DNA of 38,330 bases from Clostridiales bacterium VE202-21 (GTDB lineage: Bacteria > Bacillota > Clostridia > Lachnospirales > Lachnospiraceae), in NCBI GenBank assembly GCA_000509105.1, contig BAIF02000003.1, positions 1-38,330 on the forward strand. The letters are read 5' to 3'. Every line of letters starts with the position of its first letter. The first letter of the stretch is position 1. Position numbers and translations under genes: made by a program. Shown in pieces: positions 9,172 to 17,250 of the stretch. The notes beneath the pieces were generated by a model that did no database searches, was not told the DNA's origin, and was given only the letters and a program-made list of their open reading frames with translations.

Positions 9172-9322
9172 GCTTATTCCCCTTATTTTGGCTACTACTT
9201 TTTCTTGACTTTTTACTAAATAAGTTTAATATGAAATTATATGTGTTTTATCGGTTATATGCAAGTATAACTTTTAAATTTTTAAGCATAATATGAACAT
9301 TTCAAATCTGGAGGTTTTCATT

Positions 9323-10387
9323 ATGAAAAGAATCATACTCACCGGTGGAGGAACTGCCGGGCATGTCACCCCCAATATTGCACTGATTCCCCGGCTGAGG
9401 GAACTGGGTTACGATATCCAATACATAGGATCTTACAAAGGGATTGAGAAGGAACTCATTGAGCCTTTTGGTATCCCTTATCATGGTATTTCTTCCGGAA
9501 AGCTGCGGCGCTATTTCAGCGTTCAGAACTTTACAGATCCTTTTCGAGTAATAAAAGGGTTTGGGGAGGCTCATTCCATTATAAAGGAATTGAAACCTGA
9601 TGTTATCTTTTCCAAAGGGGGATTCGTTTCTGTTCCCGTTGTACTGGCCGGCAAGCGGTGCAAGGTACCGACCATTATCCACGAGTCTGATATGACACCG
9701 GGACTTGCCAACAAGCTAGCCATCCCATCGGCAACCAAAATCTGCTGTAATTTCCCGGAGACCCTTGAGTCTCTTCCGCTGGAAAAGTCTATCCTTACCG
9801 GTTCCCCGATCCGGCAGGAGCTGCTGTCCGGCAACAAAATTGCTGCACTGGATCTATGCGGCTTCGCGGCGGATAAGCCCGTCATCCTTGTAATCGGAGG
9901 AAGCCTTGGCTCAGTGGCCGTCAACAATGCAGTACGCCTTGCTCTCCCTGAGCTTCTGGAGTATTTCCAGATCGTTCACCTCTGCGGCAAAGGCAAAGTT
10001 GATAATTCCCTTAATGGCCTGAGAGGCTACGCACAGTTTGAATATATCAAAAATGAGCTTCGGGATATATTCGCCCTGGCAGATATCGTTATTTCAAGGG
10101 CCGGTGCAAATGCAATCTGCGAGCTGTTAGCACTTAGAAAGCCGAATCTTTTGATCCCACTTTCGGCCAATGCCAGCCGCGGCGACCAGATTCTAAATGC
10201 CCGCTCATTTGAAAGGCAGGGCTTTAGTATGATCCTTGAAGAAGAGGAGCTTACAAAAGAGTCTCTCCTCGAAGCTGTCCGGAGGCTTTACGATAACCGC
10301 AGTTCTTATATGGACGCTATGCGGGATTCCAGACAGCAGGATTCCATTGATACAATTATAGGACTTGTAGAAGAGATAAGTTTATAG
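9323..10387 (+). CDS. murG: MurG-type UDP-GlcNAc transferase
   Basis: The 354-residue GT28 glycosyltransferase is expected to add GlcNAc to lipid I, giving lipid II, on the inner face of the membrane. The N-terminal glycine loop GGGTAGHVTPN is present, as are a GGSLGS loop in the C-terminal half and the nucleotide-sugar segment SRAGANAICELLALRKPNLLIPLS followed by GDQILNA. I chose the ATG at 9323 because GGAGG lies 8 nt upstream. A possible promoter (TTGACT, then TAATAT after 16 bp) lies near 9211-9240. The gene is alone, outside any division/cell-wall cluster, on the opposite strand from its neighbours. It could be the sole MurG or a second copy; the window cannot tell. Confidence 0.88.
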   Translation: MKRIILTGGGTAGHVTPNIALIPRLRELGYDIQYIGSYKGIEKELIEPFGIPYHGISSGKLRRYFSVQNFTDPFRVIKGFGEAHSIIKELKPDVIFSKGGFVSVPVVLAGKRCKVPTIIHESDMTPGLANKLAIPSATKICCNFPETLESLPLEKSILTGSPIRQELLSGNKIAALDLCGFAADKPVILVIGGSLGSVAVNNAVRLALPELLEYFQIVHLCGKGKVDNSLNGLRGYAQFEYIKNELRDIFALADIVISRAGANAICELLALRKPNLLIPLSANASRGDQILNARSFERQGFSMILEEEELTKESLLEAVRRLYDNRSSYMDAMRDSRQQDSIDTIIGLVEEISL

Positions 10388-10414
10388 TAATTGTCGGATT
10401 GCAACACAACCAGG

Positions 10415-10444
10415 AAAACAGGTGGCGTATAGACACCTGTTTTC
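10415..10444. terminator. Bidirectional terminator between murG and the sigma gene
   Basis: AAAACAGGTG pairs perfectly with CACCTGTTTT around a nine-base loop. It lies between two convergent genes and has T runs on both strands. Confidence 0.9.
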
Positions 10445-10990
10445 TTATACTCGGTTCAATTCGTCATATTCTACGCCAAACTCTTTCTTTATCCAGCTTT
10501 TGGCTCTGTGCAATACACTATGCAGCACTTCGACACGGACTCCCATTTGTTCAGCAACTTTTGCCTGTGGTATTTCCAGATAATATACCAGCGTAATCGC
10601 CTCATACCATCTGGGATTTTTCTCAAGCAGTGCCTCAAAGATACGCTCGTGAAGTTCGGAGCGATCTAAATCTTTCAACTCTTCCATAAACGTTTCTTCA
10701 GCACTCTCCACAGTTTCCCGAACAAAGTCTTCCTCATTAAAATTTTCTCCAAGTATCTCCCGACTGGCCTTCTTGTTATAATTCAACGCGTAATTCTTAG
10801 CAGTCGTATACAGCCACGATTTAATATTGCTGTGATTCATGTGGTTGTAATAAATATATAATTGGAGAAACGTATTCTGAGTAATATCTTCTGCCACATC
10901 GTAATTGCCCGAATATGTATATGCTGCTTTTAAAACGAGATTTTTATATTCTTCATAGATCTCATCAAACTCACGATTATCAGTCAACAT
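10445..10990 (-). CDS. ECF-type RNA polymerase sigma factor
   Basis: This 181-residue sigma-70 family protein shows region 2 (FDEIYEEYKNLVLKAAYTYS, then DVAEDITQNTFLQLY), the SWLYTTAKNYALN helix, an acidic linker and region 4 with a helix-turn-helix (PQAKVAEQMGVRVEVLHSVL, ending in RAKSWIKKEF). It probably directs polymerase to a small set of stress or envelope promoters. The start follows GGGG 6 nt upstream, in a 15-bp gap after the HIT gene, so the two are likely co-transcribed. The expected partner anti-sigma lies 1.3 kb downstream beyond murG. Confidence 0.88.
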   Translation of the reverse strand: MLTDNREFDEIYEEYKNLVLKAAYTYSGNYDVAEDITQNTFLQLYIYYNHMNHSNIKSWLYTTAKNYALNYNKKASREILGENFNEEDFVRETVESAEETFMEELKDLDRSELHERIFEALLEKNPRWYEAITLVYYLEIPQAKVAEQMGVRVEVLHSVLHRAKSWIKKEFGVEYDELNRV

Positions 10991-11005
10991 TTTTATCCCC
11001 GGTTA

Positions 11006-11413
11006 TTAAATCACTTTACTTAATATTTCTTCTTTGTCCTCATCTGAAAGTTCGCCCATCTTCCAGCCCAATCCTACTTTATCGCCTTCATATCTAGGAA
11101 TCATATGCATGTGAAAATGAAATACTGTCTGACCTGCGGGCTCCTCATTGTTTTGAACAATGTTATAACCGTCACACCCCAACACGTCTTTGAGCTTAAG
11201 TACCATCTTTTTAGCAAGAACCAATACCTTAGCTGCAAGCTCATCATCCAGGTCATACAGATTGCGGTAATGCTCCTTCGGTATAATCAAAGCATGTCCC
11301 CTGGACGCAGGATTCAGGTCTAAAATCACACGAAAGTCATCGTCTTCATACAGCGTTGCTGATGGAATTTCACCCGATGCCAGCTTACAAAAAATGCAAT
11401 TTTCGTCTTTCAT
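11006..11413 (-). CDS. HIT-family nucleotide hydrolase
   Basis: This 135-residue protein carries the histidine-triad motif HFHMHMIPR near residue 100 and a CIFCK zinc-type pair at the N-terminus, typical of the Hint/Hit branch that hydrolyses AMP-lysine or similar nucleotides. ASRGHALIIPKEH and YNIVQNNEEPAGQTV complete the fold. Start ATG follows GAGGAAAAGC. It is the first gene of a probable two-gene unit with the ECF sigma factor. Confidence 0.93.
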   Translation of the reverse strand: MKDENCIFCKLASGEIPSATLYEDDDFRVILDLNPASRGHALIIPKEHYRNLYDLDDELAAKVLVLAKKMVLKLKDVLGCDGYNIVQNNEEPAGQTVFHFHMHMIPRYEGDKVGLGWKMGELSDEDKEEILSKVI

Positions 11414-11590
11414 AGCTTTTCCTCATTTCTTCTTTTAGAATGTTTTAACTTTAGTATATCCCATTTTCAACTAAATGAGAAGCTCTTTTATCAGCATTAT
11501 TCTGTCGAAACTTGTCAATCTGATTTTGTTGAACACTGCCCACCATCGTGCTAGACTACAATTATAACGTACTATAAGGAGGGCATAAAT

Positions 11591-12322
11591 ATGTTACATA
11601 ATGTTGACATCAATAAAATGAACACTCTCATGGAGGAAAACCATGATGCAAAACAGATCATTAGTCAGCTGTTAGAAAATCATCATGAAACGGTGTCCGC
11701 AATTGCTCATGAAATACGAAATCCGCTGACACTTGTTTCCTCGTCCTTGCAGGTTATGGAAATCCAGCATCCTGAAGTACGTGATTTTCCACACTGGCGT
11801 CAGACGATCGACGATGTAGAATTTATGTGTCAGCTGTTAAACGAGCTTTCTACTTTTAATAATGGCGATACTCTGCACTATTCTGTCTTTTCTATCGAAC
11901 GTCTCCTAAAGAACATTGCCGTCTCATTTGCAATTTCTATCGACAGCGAAGATTCCGATATTGAATTCACATCCTCTATTCCTGCCGGTCTGGGCGATTA
12001 CACTGGTGACAAAGTCAAGCTGGAAGAAGTATTCTTAAACCTTCTTCGAAATGCTAAAGAATCTATAACAGGTGAAGGCCGCATACATTTTTCGGCCAGC
12101 CGTCATAATGACTCTCTGACAATTCAATGCAAGGATACCGGATGCGGTATTGCGGAAGAAATCATAGATTACATCTTTGAGCCGTTTAAAACCTATAAAG
12201 AGGGTGGGACAGGCCTTGGGCTGTCATTGTCCAAACGAATCATCGAATCCCATGGTGGTTCCATATCGGTAGACTCCAAAGTGGACGAAGGTTCCACGTT
12301 TACAATTATTCTTCCCATATAG
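11591..12322 (+). CDS. Orphan soluble sensor histidine kinase
   Basis: This 243-residue kinase has the phosphoacceptor site at H40 in AHEIRNPLT, then the N box (EEVFLNLLRNAKES), G1 (DTGCGI), the F box (IFEPF) and G2 (GGTGLGLSLSK). It therefore has a full HisKA/HATPase_c core but only about 35 residues before the histidine. There is no transmembrane segment and no sensor domain. The arrangement resembles the cytoplasmic kinases of sporulation phosphorelays. No response regulator is adjacent. ATG follows AAGGAGG by 9 nt. A candidate promoter is TTGAAC, 17 bp, TAGACT, at about 11530-11558. Confidence 0.88.
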   Translation: MLHNVDINKMNTLMEENHDAKQIISQLLENHHETVSAIAHEIRNPLTLVSSSLQVMEIQHPEVRDFPHWRQTIDDVEFMCQLLNELSTFNNGDTLHYSVFSIERLLKNIAVSFAISIDSEDSDIEFTSSIPAGLGDYTGDKVKLEEVFLNLLRNAKESITGEGRIHFSASRHNDSLTIQCKDTGCGIAEEIIDYIFEPFKTYKEGGTGLGLSLSKRIIESHGGSISVDSKVDEGSTFTIILPI

Positions 12323-12341
12323 TACGGTATTGCTGAATTAA

Positions 12342-12953
12342 TTAATCATAGAATACTGTACCAGCCGCGCCACGCTGCCTGCGGTACAGAACCGCCGCCA
12401 TCACAAATCCGCAGACAAGACCGCCAACATGGGCCGCATTGTCTACTCCTGAGCTTGTAAAGCCAAAATACAGGCTCAGGACTACCATAACCAAAAGTCC
12501 ACGGTTTGTCAGCCTTCCCACTCTTCCATGATTTTTCAAGACTACGCACAGCAGCGCTCCCATGAGACCGAATATGGCTCCTGAGGCTCCTGCCGATACC
12601 ACCATCTTATCTGTACTCATATTCATCCACAATGAAAGCAGATTCCCCCCCAGCCCTGATATAAAGTAAATAATCAGAAACTTGATCCGGCCGGTCTCCA
12701 GTTCCAGGTTCCAGCCAAGTGCTCCCAGCAGTACCATATTGTTCAGCAGATGTTCGATACCAAAATGCAGGAACAAGCAGGTAAAGATCCGGTAATACTG
12801 ATGCCCTTCCACAACATAAGGCCCGTACATAGCCCCATGCTCGAGCATAAACAGGGTATCTTCCGTAGCTCCCATAACAGAAAGCACCAGAAATACTCCA
12901 ATATTAATTACAATCAATGCGGTGGTGCACACTGCTTTTTGATTTTTCTCCAA
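12342..12953 (-). CDS. Rhomboid-family intramembrane serine protease
   Basis: The 203-residue, six-helix membrane protein contains the rhomboid active site: Ser124 in GASGAIFG and His175 in AAHVGGL, with the upstream FLHFGIEHLLNN helix typical of the family. It would cut single-pass membrane proteins within the bilayer. Translation appears to begin at TTG (12953), with AAGGAG 8 nt upstream. Substrates are unknown; several single-helix membrane proteins are encoded nearby. The 3' end converges with the histidine kinase gene, only 20 bp away. Confidence 0.92.
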   Translation of the reverse strand: MEKNQKAVCTTALIVINIGVFLVLSVMGATEDTLFMLEHGAMYGPYVVEGHQYYRIFTCLFLHFGIEHLLNNMVLLGALGWNLELETGRIKFLIIYFISGLGGNLLSLWMNMSTDKMVVSAGASGAIFGLMGALLCVVLKNHGRVGRLTNRGLLVMVVLSLYFGFTSSGVDNAAHVGGLVCGFVMAAVLYRRQRGAAGTVFYD

Positions 12954-13119
12954 GATGACTCTCCTTTTCTTAACTGCTCTTCTATATTATAATAGCTCTC
13001 TGCCCTTCTGTCTATGAAAGAATCAAGCACCTTATCCGAAATTGTAAATATTTTACTCCGAATGAGATGCTTTTGTATTTTATCATGTATCCTTAATTTA
13101 TTGTTTAGATTTTATAACC

Positions 13120-13902
13120 TCACATATCCTCTTCTTCCTTCCCGTTCGTCTCCAGAATCAGGTCCTTCCAGCTGCCCCATTTTGTCTTTTTTAACCGATC
13201 TGCAGTTTTCTTCCATGGGCTCCAATGCCCTCCCATCTCCCGGATTGTCTCCACATCGGCAACCGGTTCATATTCTTCTTCCTCAAGAGAAAACAGATTT
13301 TCCCGGGACAGCTGCTCCCCGTCCTCCGGGGTATCCGCATTTACAGGTTCCGGCCCGCGTCTTTTTTCTTCGTGAATCCGGTATTCCTCCATAATTTTTT
13401 CAAGATCGTAATTTTCCTGCAGCGTTGCTTTATGAAGCTCATAAGCCAGCATAATGCCTTCCGTATCCTCATAATCAAGCTTCCGGACAAAATATTCGGT
13501 TATCACATGGAAAGCCTCACAGAGGGACTTTTTCCTGCCGGGCAGATAACAGAAATGCCAGGTATCTTTACCATAAAACATAAATTCAGGGTAGAGTAAG
13601 AGTCCGTCCGGATTCAGCATAAAACGCCGGAGCGCCTTAACCACTTCCATCAGACGGTTCACAAATCCCAGCATATCCTCCTTTTTAATTGCAGATGCCT
13701 CAAATAAAGATTTCATCGACAATAACCCCGTCACCGTGTAACTGTATCTGCTCTTCCCATCCATCCCACACCCCGCTATTTCAAGCAGACCGGGTATTTT
13801 ATTTTCCCGGAGCATATGTATCTGATAATCCTCTTCATACAAGCGGGGGATATCTATATGCAGGCTTACCCTGTTCAGTTCTTTTTCATAACCTGTCTTC
13901 AT
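13120..13902 (-). CDS. DUF6382-type protein, last gene of the Tad operon
   Basis: This 260-residue soluble protein resembles the DUF6382 proteins that accompany Tad pilus clusters in Clostridia (identified by context and pattern, not by search). The first 190 residues look like one compact domain, with YTVTGLLSMKSLFE, LRRFMLNPDGLLLYPEFMF and CYLPGRKKS segments. The last 70 residues are acidic and Trp-containing. Some relatives carry a C-terminal FHA domain; here the tail is short and has no FHA signature. ATG follows AGGAGG. The gene begins 6 bp beyond the stop codon of the second TadE-like gene, so it belongs to the same transcript. Role unknown. Confidence 0.65.
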   Translation of the reverse strand: MKTGYEKELNRVSLHIDIPRLYEEDYQIHMLRENKIPGLLEIAGCGMDGKSRYSYTVTGLLSMKSLFEASAIKKEDMLGFVNRLMEVVKALRRFMLNPDGLLLYPEFMFYGKDTWHFCYLPGRKKSLCEAFHVITEYFVRKLDYEDTEGIMLAYELHKATLQENYDLEKIMEEYRIHEEKRRGPEPVNADTPEDGEQLSRENLFSLEEEEYEPVADVETIREMGGHWSPWKKTADRLKKTKWGSWKDLILETNGKEEEDM

Positions 13903-13908
13903 AATTAT

Positions 13909-14349
13909 CTATTCCTCCTGGTCTGTCAATGACTCTAAGTGTCTTTTCTTTCTTATCTTTTTCTCCGGTCCCGGTATCCTGGTGATCTGCACTGCCTGTA
14001 CACGCATCCTGCCCCTGCCTGCACGGGCCGTAACTCTGGCCTGGGTTTTATCCAGCTCAACTTCAACGTCTGTCAGCCTCAGCCAGATCAGTTTTCCCTC
14101 CGTACGCTCCTGGTAAAACCTCTGCAGATCTGGTTCTCCGCCGCCCTGCTGCCTGTCCGACTGGGCCGCCAGCACCGCCGTTTCTGCTGCCGCCCCCAGC
14201 AATATGTTTTTGTCATGCCAGTAGAATACGATATATATCGTCAAAATAATCACGAAAATTACAATCGGAAAAATATATGCCATTTCCACTGTCACGCTTC
14301 CATTTAGCTCTCTTTTCTTCTTTAATACGTCTTCCATTTTAAGTCTCAT
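13909..14349 (-). CDS. TadE-like pseudopilin 2
   Basis: The product is about 146 residues and shows the TadE pattern: a basic N-terminus (KKKRELNGSVTVEMAYIFPI) with a Glu five residues into the hydrophobic helix, as in type IVb prepilins cut by the A24 peptidase. The rest is a periplasm-side or extracellular domain with an Arg-rich end. I chose the ATG at 14349, whose ATGA overlaps the stop of the peptidase gene; an upstream start at 14367 and another at 14337 are also open. Probably a minor pilin or assembly factor. Confidence 0.75.
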   Translation of the reverse strand: MRLKMEDVLKKKRELNGSVTVEMAYIFPIVIFVIILTIYIVFYWHDKNILLGAAAETAVLAAQSDRQQGGGEPDLQRFYQERTEGKLIWLRLTDVEVELDKTQARVTARAGRGRMRVQAVQITRIPGPEKKIRKKRHLESLTDQEE

Positions 14350-14774
14350 TGTACGCCACACATCCATAGAAAATAGGACGCCAGCAAAAACGGAATAAAC
14401 GGATATCCCGCCTTTCTGTCAAAGCCTTTATATACCAAAAGGGCCGCTGCAAACAGCGCCGAAAAGAGGAAAGCACCGGACAAGACAGCCAGCAGATTCC
14501 GGAACCCTAGATATACCCCCATAATAAGTATCAGTAGGCTGTCCCCATATCCAAAGCCTTCCTTTGTTACCCTGCTTACCGCTATAAATACCACCCCTGT
14601 AACAGCACCCGCCAGTGCGGAAAAATCAAGAGTCCCCGTCTGGCAGATACGGGCAGCCGCAGCCCCAGCCCCTCCCGCCGCAAGAAACCACAGAGGAATC
14701 CTTCTGGTCCAAATATCTATCACTGACAAGATGCATAAGTATACGGCGCATCCTATTCTGCTTATTTCGAGCAT
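14346..14774 (-). CDS. A24 prepilin peptidase (TadV/CpaA type)
   Basis: This 142-residue integral membrane aspartic protease has the two catalytic aspartates in SVIDIWTRRIP (about residue 20) and GYGDSLL (about residue 77). Its short length matches the TadV/CpaA class, which lacks the methyltransferase domain. It would process the Flp pilin and the TadE-like pseudopilins encoded in the same operon. ATG follows AAGGAGG. The gene overlaps both neighbours by a few bases, which signals translational coupling. Confidence 0.88.
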   Translation of the reverse strand: MLEISRIGCAVYLCILSVIDIWTRRIPLWFLAAGGAGAAAARICQTGTLDFSALAGAVTGVVFIAVSRVTKEGFGYGDSLLILIMGVYLGFRNLLAVLSGAFLFSALFAAALLVYKGFDRKAGYPFIPFLLASYFLWMCGVQ

Positions 14775-15559
14775 CTGCTGCAGCCTCCTTTCAAGCCAAC
14801 TTCAGACTTTTTTACTGCATGTATGGTTCTTTTGAGTCCACTGCAGCTTAATGAATTGTGGTACTTTCCTCCTGTATTTGTAATATAAACTCCGGCGAAA
14901 GCATCTCCGTGTACGCATTTTTCGCATCTGTAATACCTACCGCCGTCCTCGTTGCGGATCCCGGAAAGTCCTGAGTACGGCACAAACCGGACTGACAGCT
15001 GCAGATATGTACATTGGTAGTCCTCGTGATAAACCAAAGCTGTATCCGTTATATATACAATCTCCTCTCCGTCGGAATTTCCATCCCTTTTTAAATAACC
15101 GGTCCAGGCCTTTACCCTCATTTCTTCCCTGAATTTTGCTTTCAGATTCGTGAACTGCGGAAAGGGAAGACTTACGGCATATTCCACAGAGACATGAATC
15201 TCCCCCGTAAGTACAGACATATATGTCCTGCTGCAGTTAAGCCCAGAACTGCCTCCTGCCAGAATACTCCGATCCAGGCGGCCAGCTCCCGCGGCTTCTA
15301 CGATATCCTGTCGGAATTTTACCAGGTTCACGACAGGCAGCATAACCGTATCCTCCGCGGCTGTCTTAGCTGCGCTCTGCACAGCGTTTCGGATACATGT
15401 CCTTACAGATTGTATTTCCAGCAAATAGACCAGGCTCAATACCGCGAATAAAAATATGGGAACCGCCAGTGCCGCTTCTATGGTAACGCTTGCTTTTGAA
15501 CCCAATGCAGATGCCCTTTCTATGTTCGAGTCGGGTGAGTTTTCATTTGATTGTGTCAT
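14762..15559 (-). CDS. TadE-like pseudopilin 1 with tandem His-Cys repeat at the C-terminus
   Basis: This 265-residue protein begins with a prepilin-like segment (SKASVTIEAALAVPIFLFAV, Glu28). After a beta-rich domain, the last 100 residues contain two copies of one unit: VYITDTALVYHEDYQCTYL (168-186) followed by RCEKC (211-215), and VYITNTGGKYHNSLSCSGL (224-242) followed by GCSRC (259-263). Each unit offers one His and three Cys (H178, C183, C212, C215; H234, C239, C260, C263), which suits a metal site or disulfides. Similar single VYIT-KYH-C units occur at the ends of some secreted nucleases, known from memory. Start ATG has GAAAGGA upstream. A 28-bp inverted repeat brackets the start (see the separate entry). 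Confidence 0.8.
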   Translation of the reverse strand: MTQSNENSPDSNIERASALGSKASVTIEAALAVPIFLFAVLSLVYLLEIQSVRTCIRNAVQSAAKTAAEDTVMLPVVNLVKFRQDIVEAAGAGRLDRSILAGGSSGLNCSRTYMSVLTGEIHVSVEYAVSLPFPQFTNLKAKFREEMRVKAWTGYLKRDGNSDGEEIVYITDTALVYHEDYQCTYLQLSVRFVPYSGLSGIRNEDGGRYYRCEKCVHGDAFAGVYITNTGGKYHNSLSCSGLKRTIHAVKKSEVGLKGGCSRCSK

Positions 15560-15664
15560 CGCAGTTTTTCCTTTCTTTATATTTTTTTGATTGGGATATA
15601 TTTGCCTGCCGGAAGGGATGCGCCGGCAGGGTTTGAAGAAAGGGCATCTGCATTGGGTTCAAAA
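15494..15664. repeat. 28-bp perfect inverted repeat around the start of a TadE-like gene
   Basis: Positions 15494-15521 and 15637-15664 are exact inverted copies over 28 bp, separated by 115 bp. The right copy starts 3 bp beyond the stop codon of the DUF5702 gene. The left copy lies inside the TadE-like gene (codons 13-22). The interval holds a further 8-bp hairpin (15605-15612 with 15623-15630), the ribosome binding site and the ATG. It may be an invertible switch or form an mRNA stem enclosing the start. Confidence 0.9.
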
Positions 15665-15666
15665 TT

Positions 15667-17037
15667 TTATCTGTATCCAAAATATAACGGAAACTGGTAG
15701 GTCAGCCCCTCACGAATGACTGCTTTATTCTGAACTCTTAACCGGACGATACAGGCGTCTGCACAGAAAGACAAACCGCCCTTTTCAGTTCTCATGTTTT
15801 GTTCGACACGGTCCAGCGCCTTCATGACCAGAACATCCTCCTCTTTTAAAAAAAGAAGGATTCTGAGGTAATCTGTATAGGAGAGTCCCCCCTCGGTATC
15901 CGCACCTTCCTGCAGATCCTCCCCCGTTCCCAGTGTCATAAGAGACGAGAGCGACAGCTGCCAGTTTGTGCTGTTTTTCACCAGGGCAGCTTTTTTCCCC
16001 GCCATTAAAGAACGCAGATCCATCAGGCTCTCTCCAAATGCCCAGGCTGCAAGGAGCGCTTGTTTCACAATTCCTGATACAGCCGGAAGCGCTGCAAGCG
16101 TCGAAAGACTCAGCGCCAGCGCCTCGGCCTCGGCCTGCTTCGCAGTATCTGTCTGCAGATAAAGATAATTAATCCCAAACCGGATTCCAAGAAGCTTCTT
16201 CACGACTGCTTCCAGATTCTCCCGGTCCGAGGCACAGCCCGAAAGTATGTATTCCATTTCATATACCAGACTGCGTTTTCCACTTACTTCATTTACCGCG
16301 CTGCCAAATTTTTTAATCAGATATTCATGAAACAGCAGCCGCTCTTCTATGCCTTCCATCCCCTGCCTTGTATAGAAACTGCCCCTGCCATATCTCAGCT
16401 TCCTTCCACTGGGCTGTTCTCCCGGAGCAATCTGCCCGTTTGAGAGTTGGTAATCCTGCGGCAGTACGAGCTGAAGGATTCCAGATTTTTTCAGTTCAGC
16501 TACATGCGGCAGAGGATTTTCCTCATCGGGCAGCGCATTGCCACTGTCTGCCAAAATATCTTCCAGTTCCGTATTGATCTCCGAATTCTGCCTGTCTGCT
16601 TCTTCTCCCTGCATCTTTTGTTCCTCCCATATTCCAGTCCGGTCAGCCAGCTCACGTATGGCCGCTATTCCGTATGTCTCTTCCATGTAGGCAAGCGCCT
16701 GCTCTTTGAATGCGCTTCCGTTTCTGTCAGTCAGGTACTGGATCCCCTGGATATCATGTTCCATACCGCTTGTGCCATAGTAGTGCATACGGTCTGTCAG
16801 ATATTTCTCTTCATAAGAATCCGCGCCATAGCTTCCATCAATTGCCAATAACTCATATTCTTCCAGAAGTTCTCTGCTATACTCGCCAAAGACAGAGAAC
16901 ACGGCGCGGTCGGCATCCAGACGTTTTAGATTTTTAGCCACCTGGATAGATGTACTCTCTAGAATCGCTGTGATAAATGAGATAAGAAGAACAAAAATAA
17001 GACTCAAAAATGCCGTTATCTCGCCCCGCTTCCCCAT
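15667..17037 (-). CDS. DUF5702-type Tad operon protein
   Basis: The 456-residue protein opens with a basic tip and a prepilin-like helix (GKRGEITAFLSLIFVLLISFITAILES) with Glu at the fifth position of the helix, as in TadG/TadE-type proteins. A large Tyr-rich and charged extracellular part follows, with a second hydrophobic region near 310-340. It resembles the DUF5702 family linked to Tad clusters in Clostridia; no enzyme motif is visible. Its ATG overlaps the pilin stop codon in a TAATG junction. It is probably a membrane-anchored part of the pilus machine. Confidence 0.75.
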   Translation of the reverse strand: MGKRGEITAFLSLIFVLLISFITAILESTSIQVAKNLKRLDADRAVFSVFGEYSRELLEEYELLAIDGSYGADSYEEKYLTDRMHYYGTSGMEHDIQGIQYLTDRNGSAFKEQALAYMEETYGIAAIRELADRTGIWEEQKMQGEEADRQNSEINTELEDILADSGNALPDEENPLPHVAELKKSGILQLVLPQDYQLSNGQIAPGEQPSGRKLRYGRGSFYTRQGMEGIEERLLFHEYLIKKFGSAVNEVSGKRSLVYEMEYILSGCASDRENLEAVVKKLLGIRFGINYLYLQTDTAKQAEAEALALSLSTLAALPAVSGIVKQALLAAWAFGESLMDLRSLMAGKKAALVKNSTNWQLSLSSLMTLGTGEDLQEGADTEGGLSYTDYLRILLFLKEEDVLVMKALDRVEQNMRTEKGGLSFCADACIVRLRVQNKAVIREGLTYQFPLYFGYR

Positions 17038-17237
17038 TAAATACCCGAACTTTCACTTGTTATCTTTTCAAAAATTGAGTTCACCAGGCTGATCAGCTGG
17101 GTTTTAAATATCAAAACTAAGGCTATAATTACCACCAGTATTAAAATCAGCTCTACGACAGACAGCCCCGTAGAGTCACATAAAACTACTTTTGCCCTGC
17201 CCAACCTCTGTTTTAATCTCCCTACAATTCTCTTCAT
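17037..17237 (-). CDS. flp: Flp-type type IVb pilin
   Basis: This 66-residue protein is the likely major pilin. It has a basic leader, then the processing region GLSVVELILILVVIIALVLIF, where Glu lies five residues into the helix. A short tail, FKTQLISLVNSIFEKI, completes it, matching the Flp pattern of this group. I chose the ATG at 17237 because AGAGGAGG is 6 nt upstream; the longer reading has no ribosome binding site. The A24 peptidase in the operon is its expected processing enzyme. Confidence 0.88.
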   Translation of the reverse strand: MKRIVGRLKQRLGRAKVVLCDSTGLSVVELILILVVIIALVLIFKTQLISLVNSIFEKITSESSGI

Positions 17238-17250
17238 TTGTTTCCTCCTC

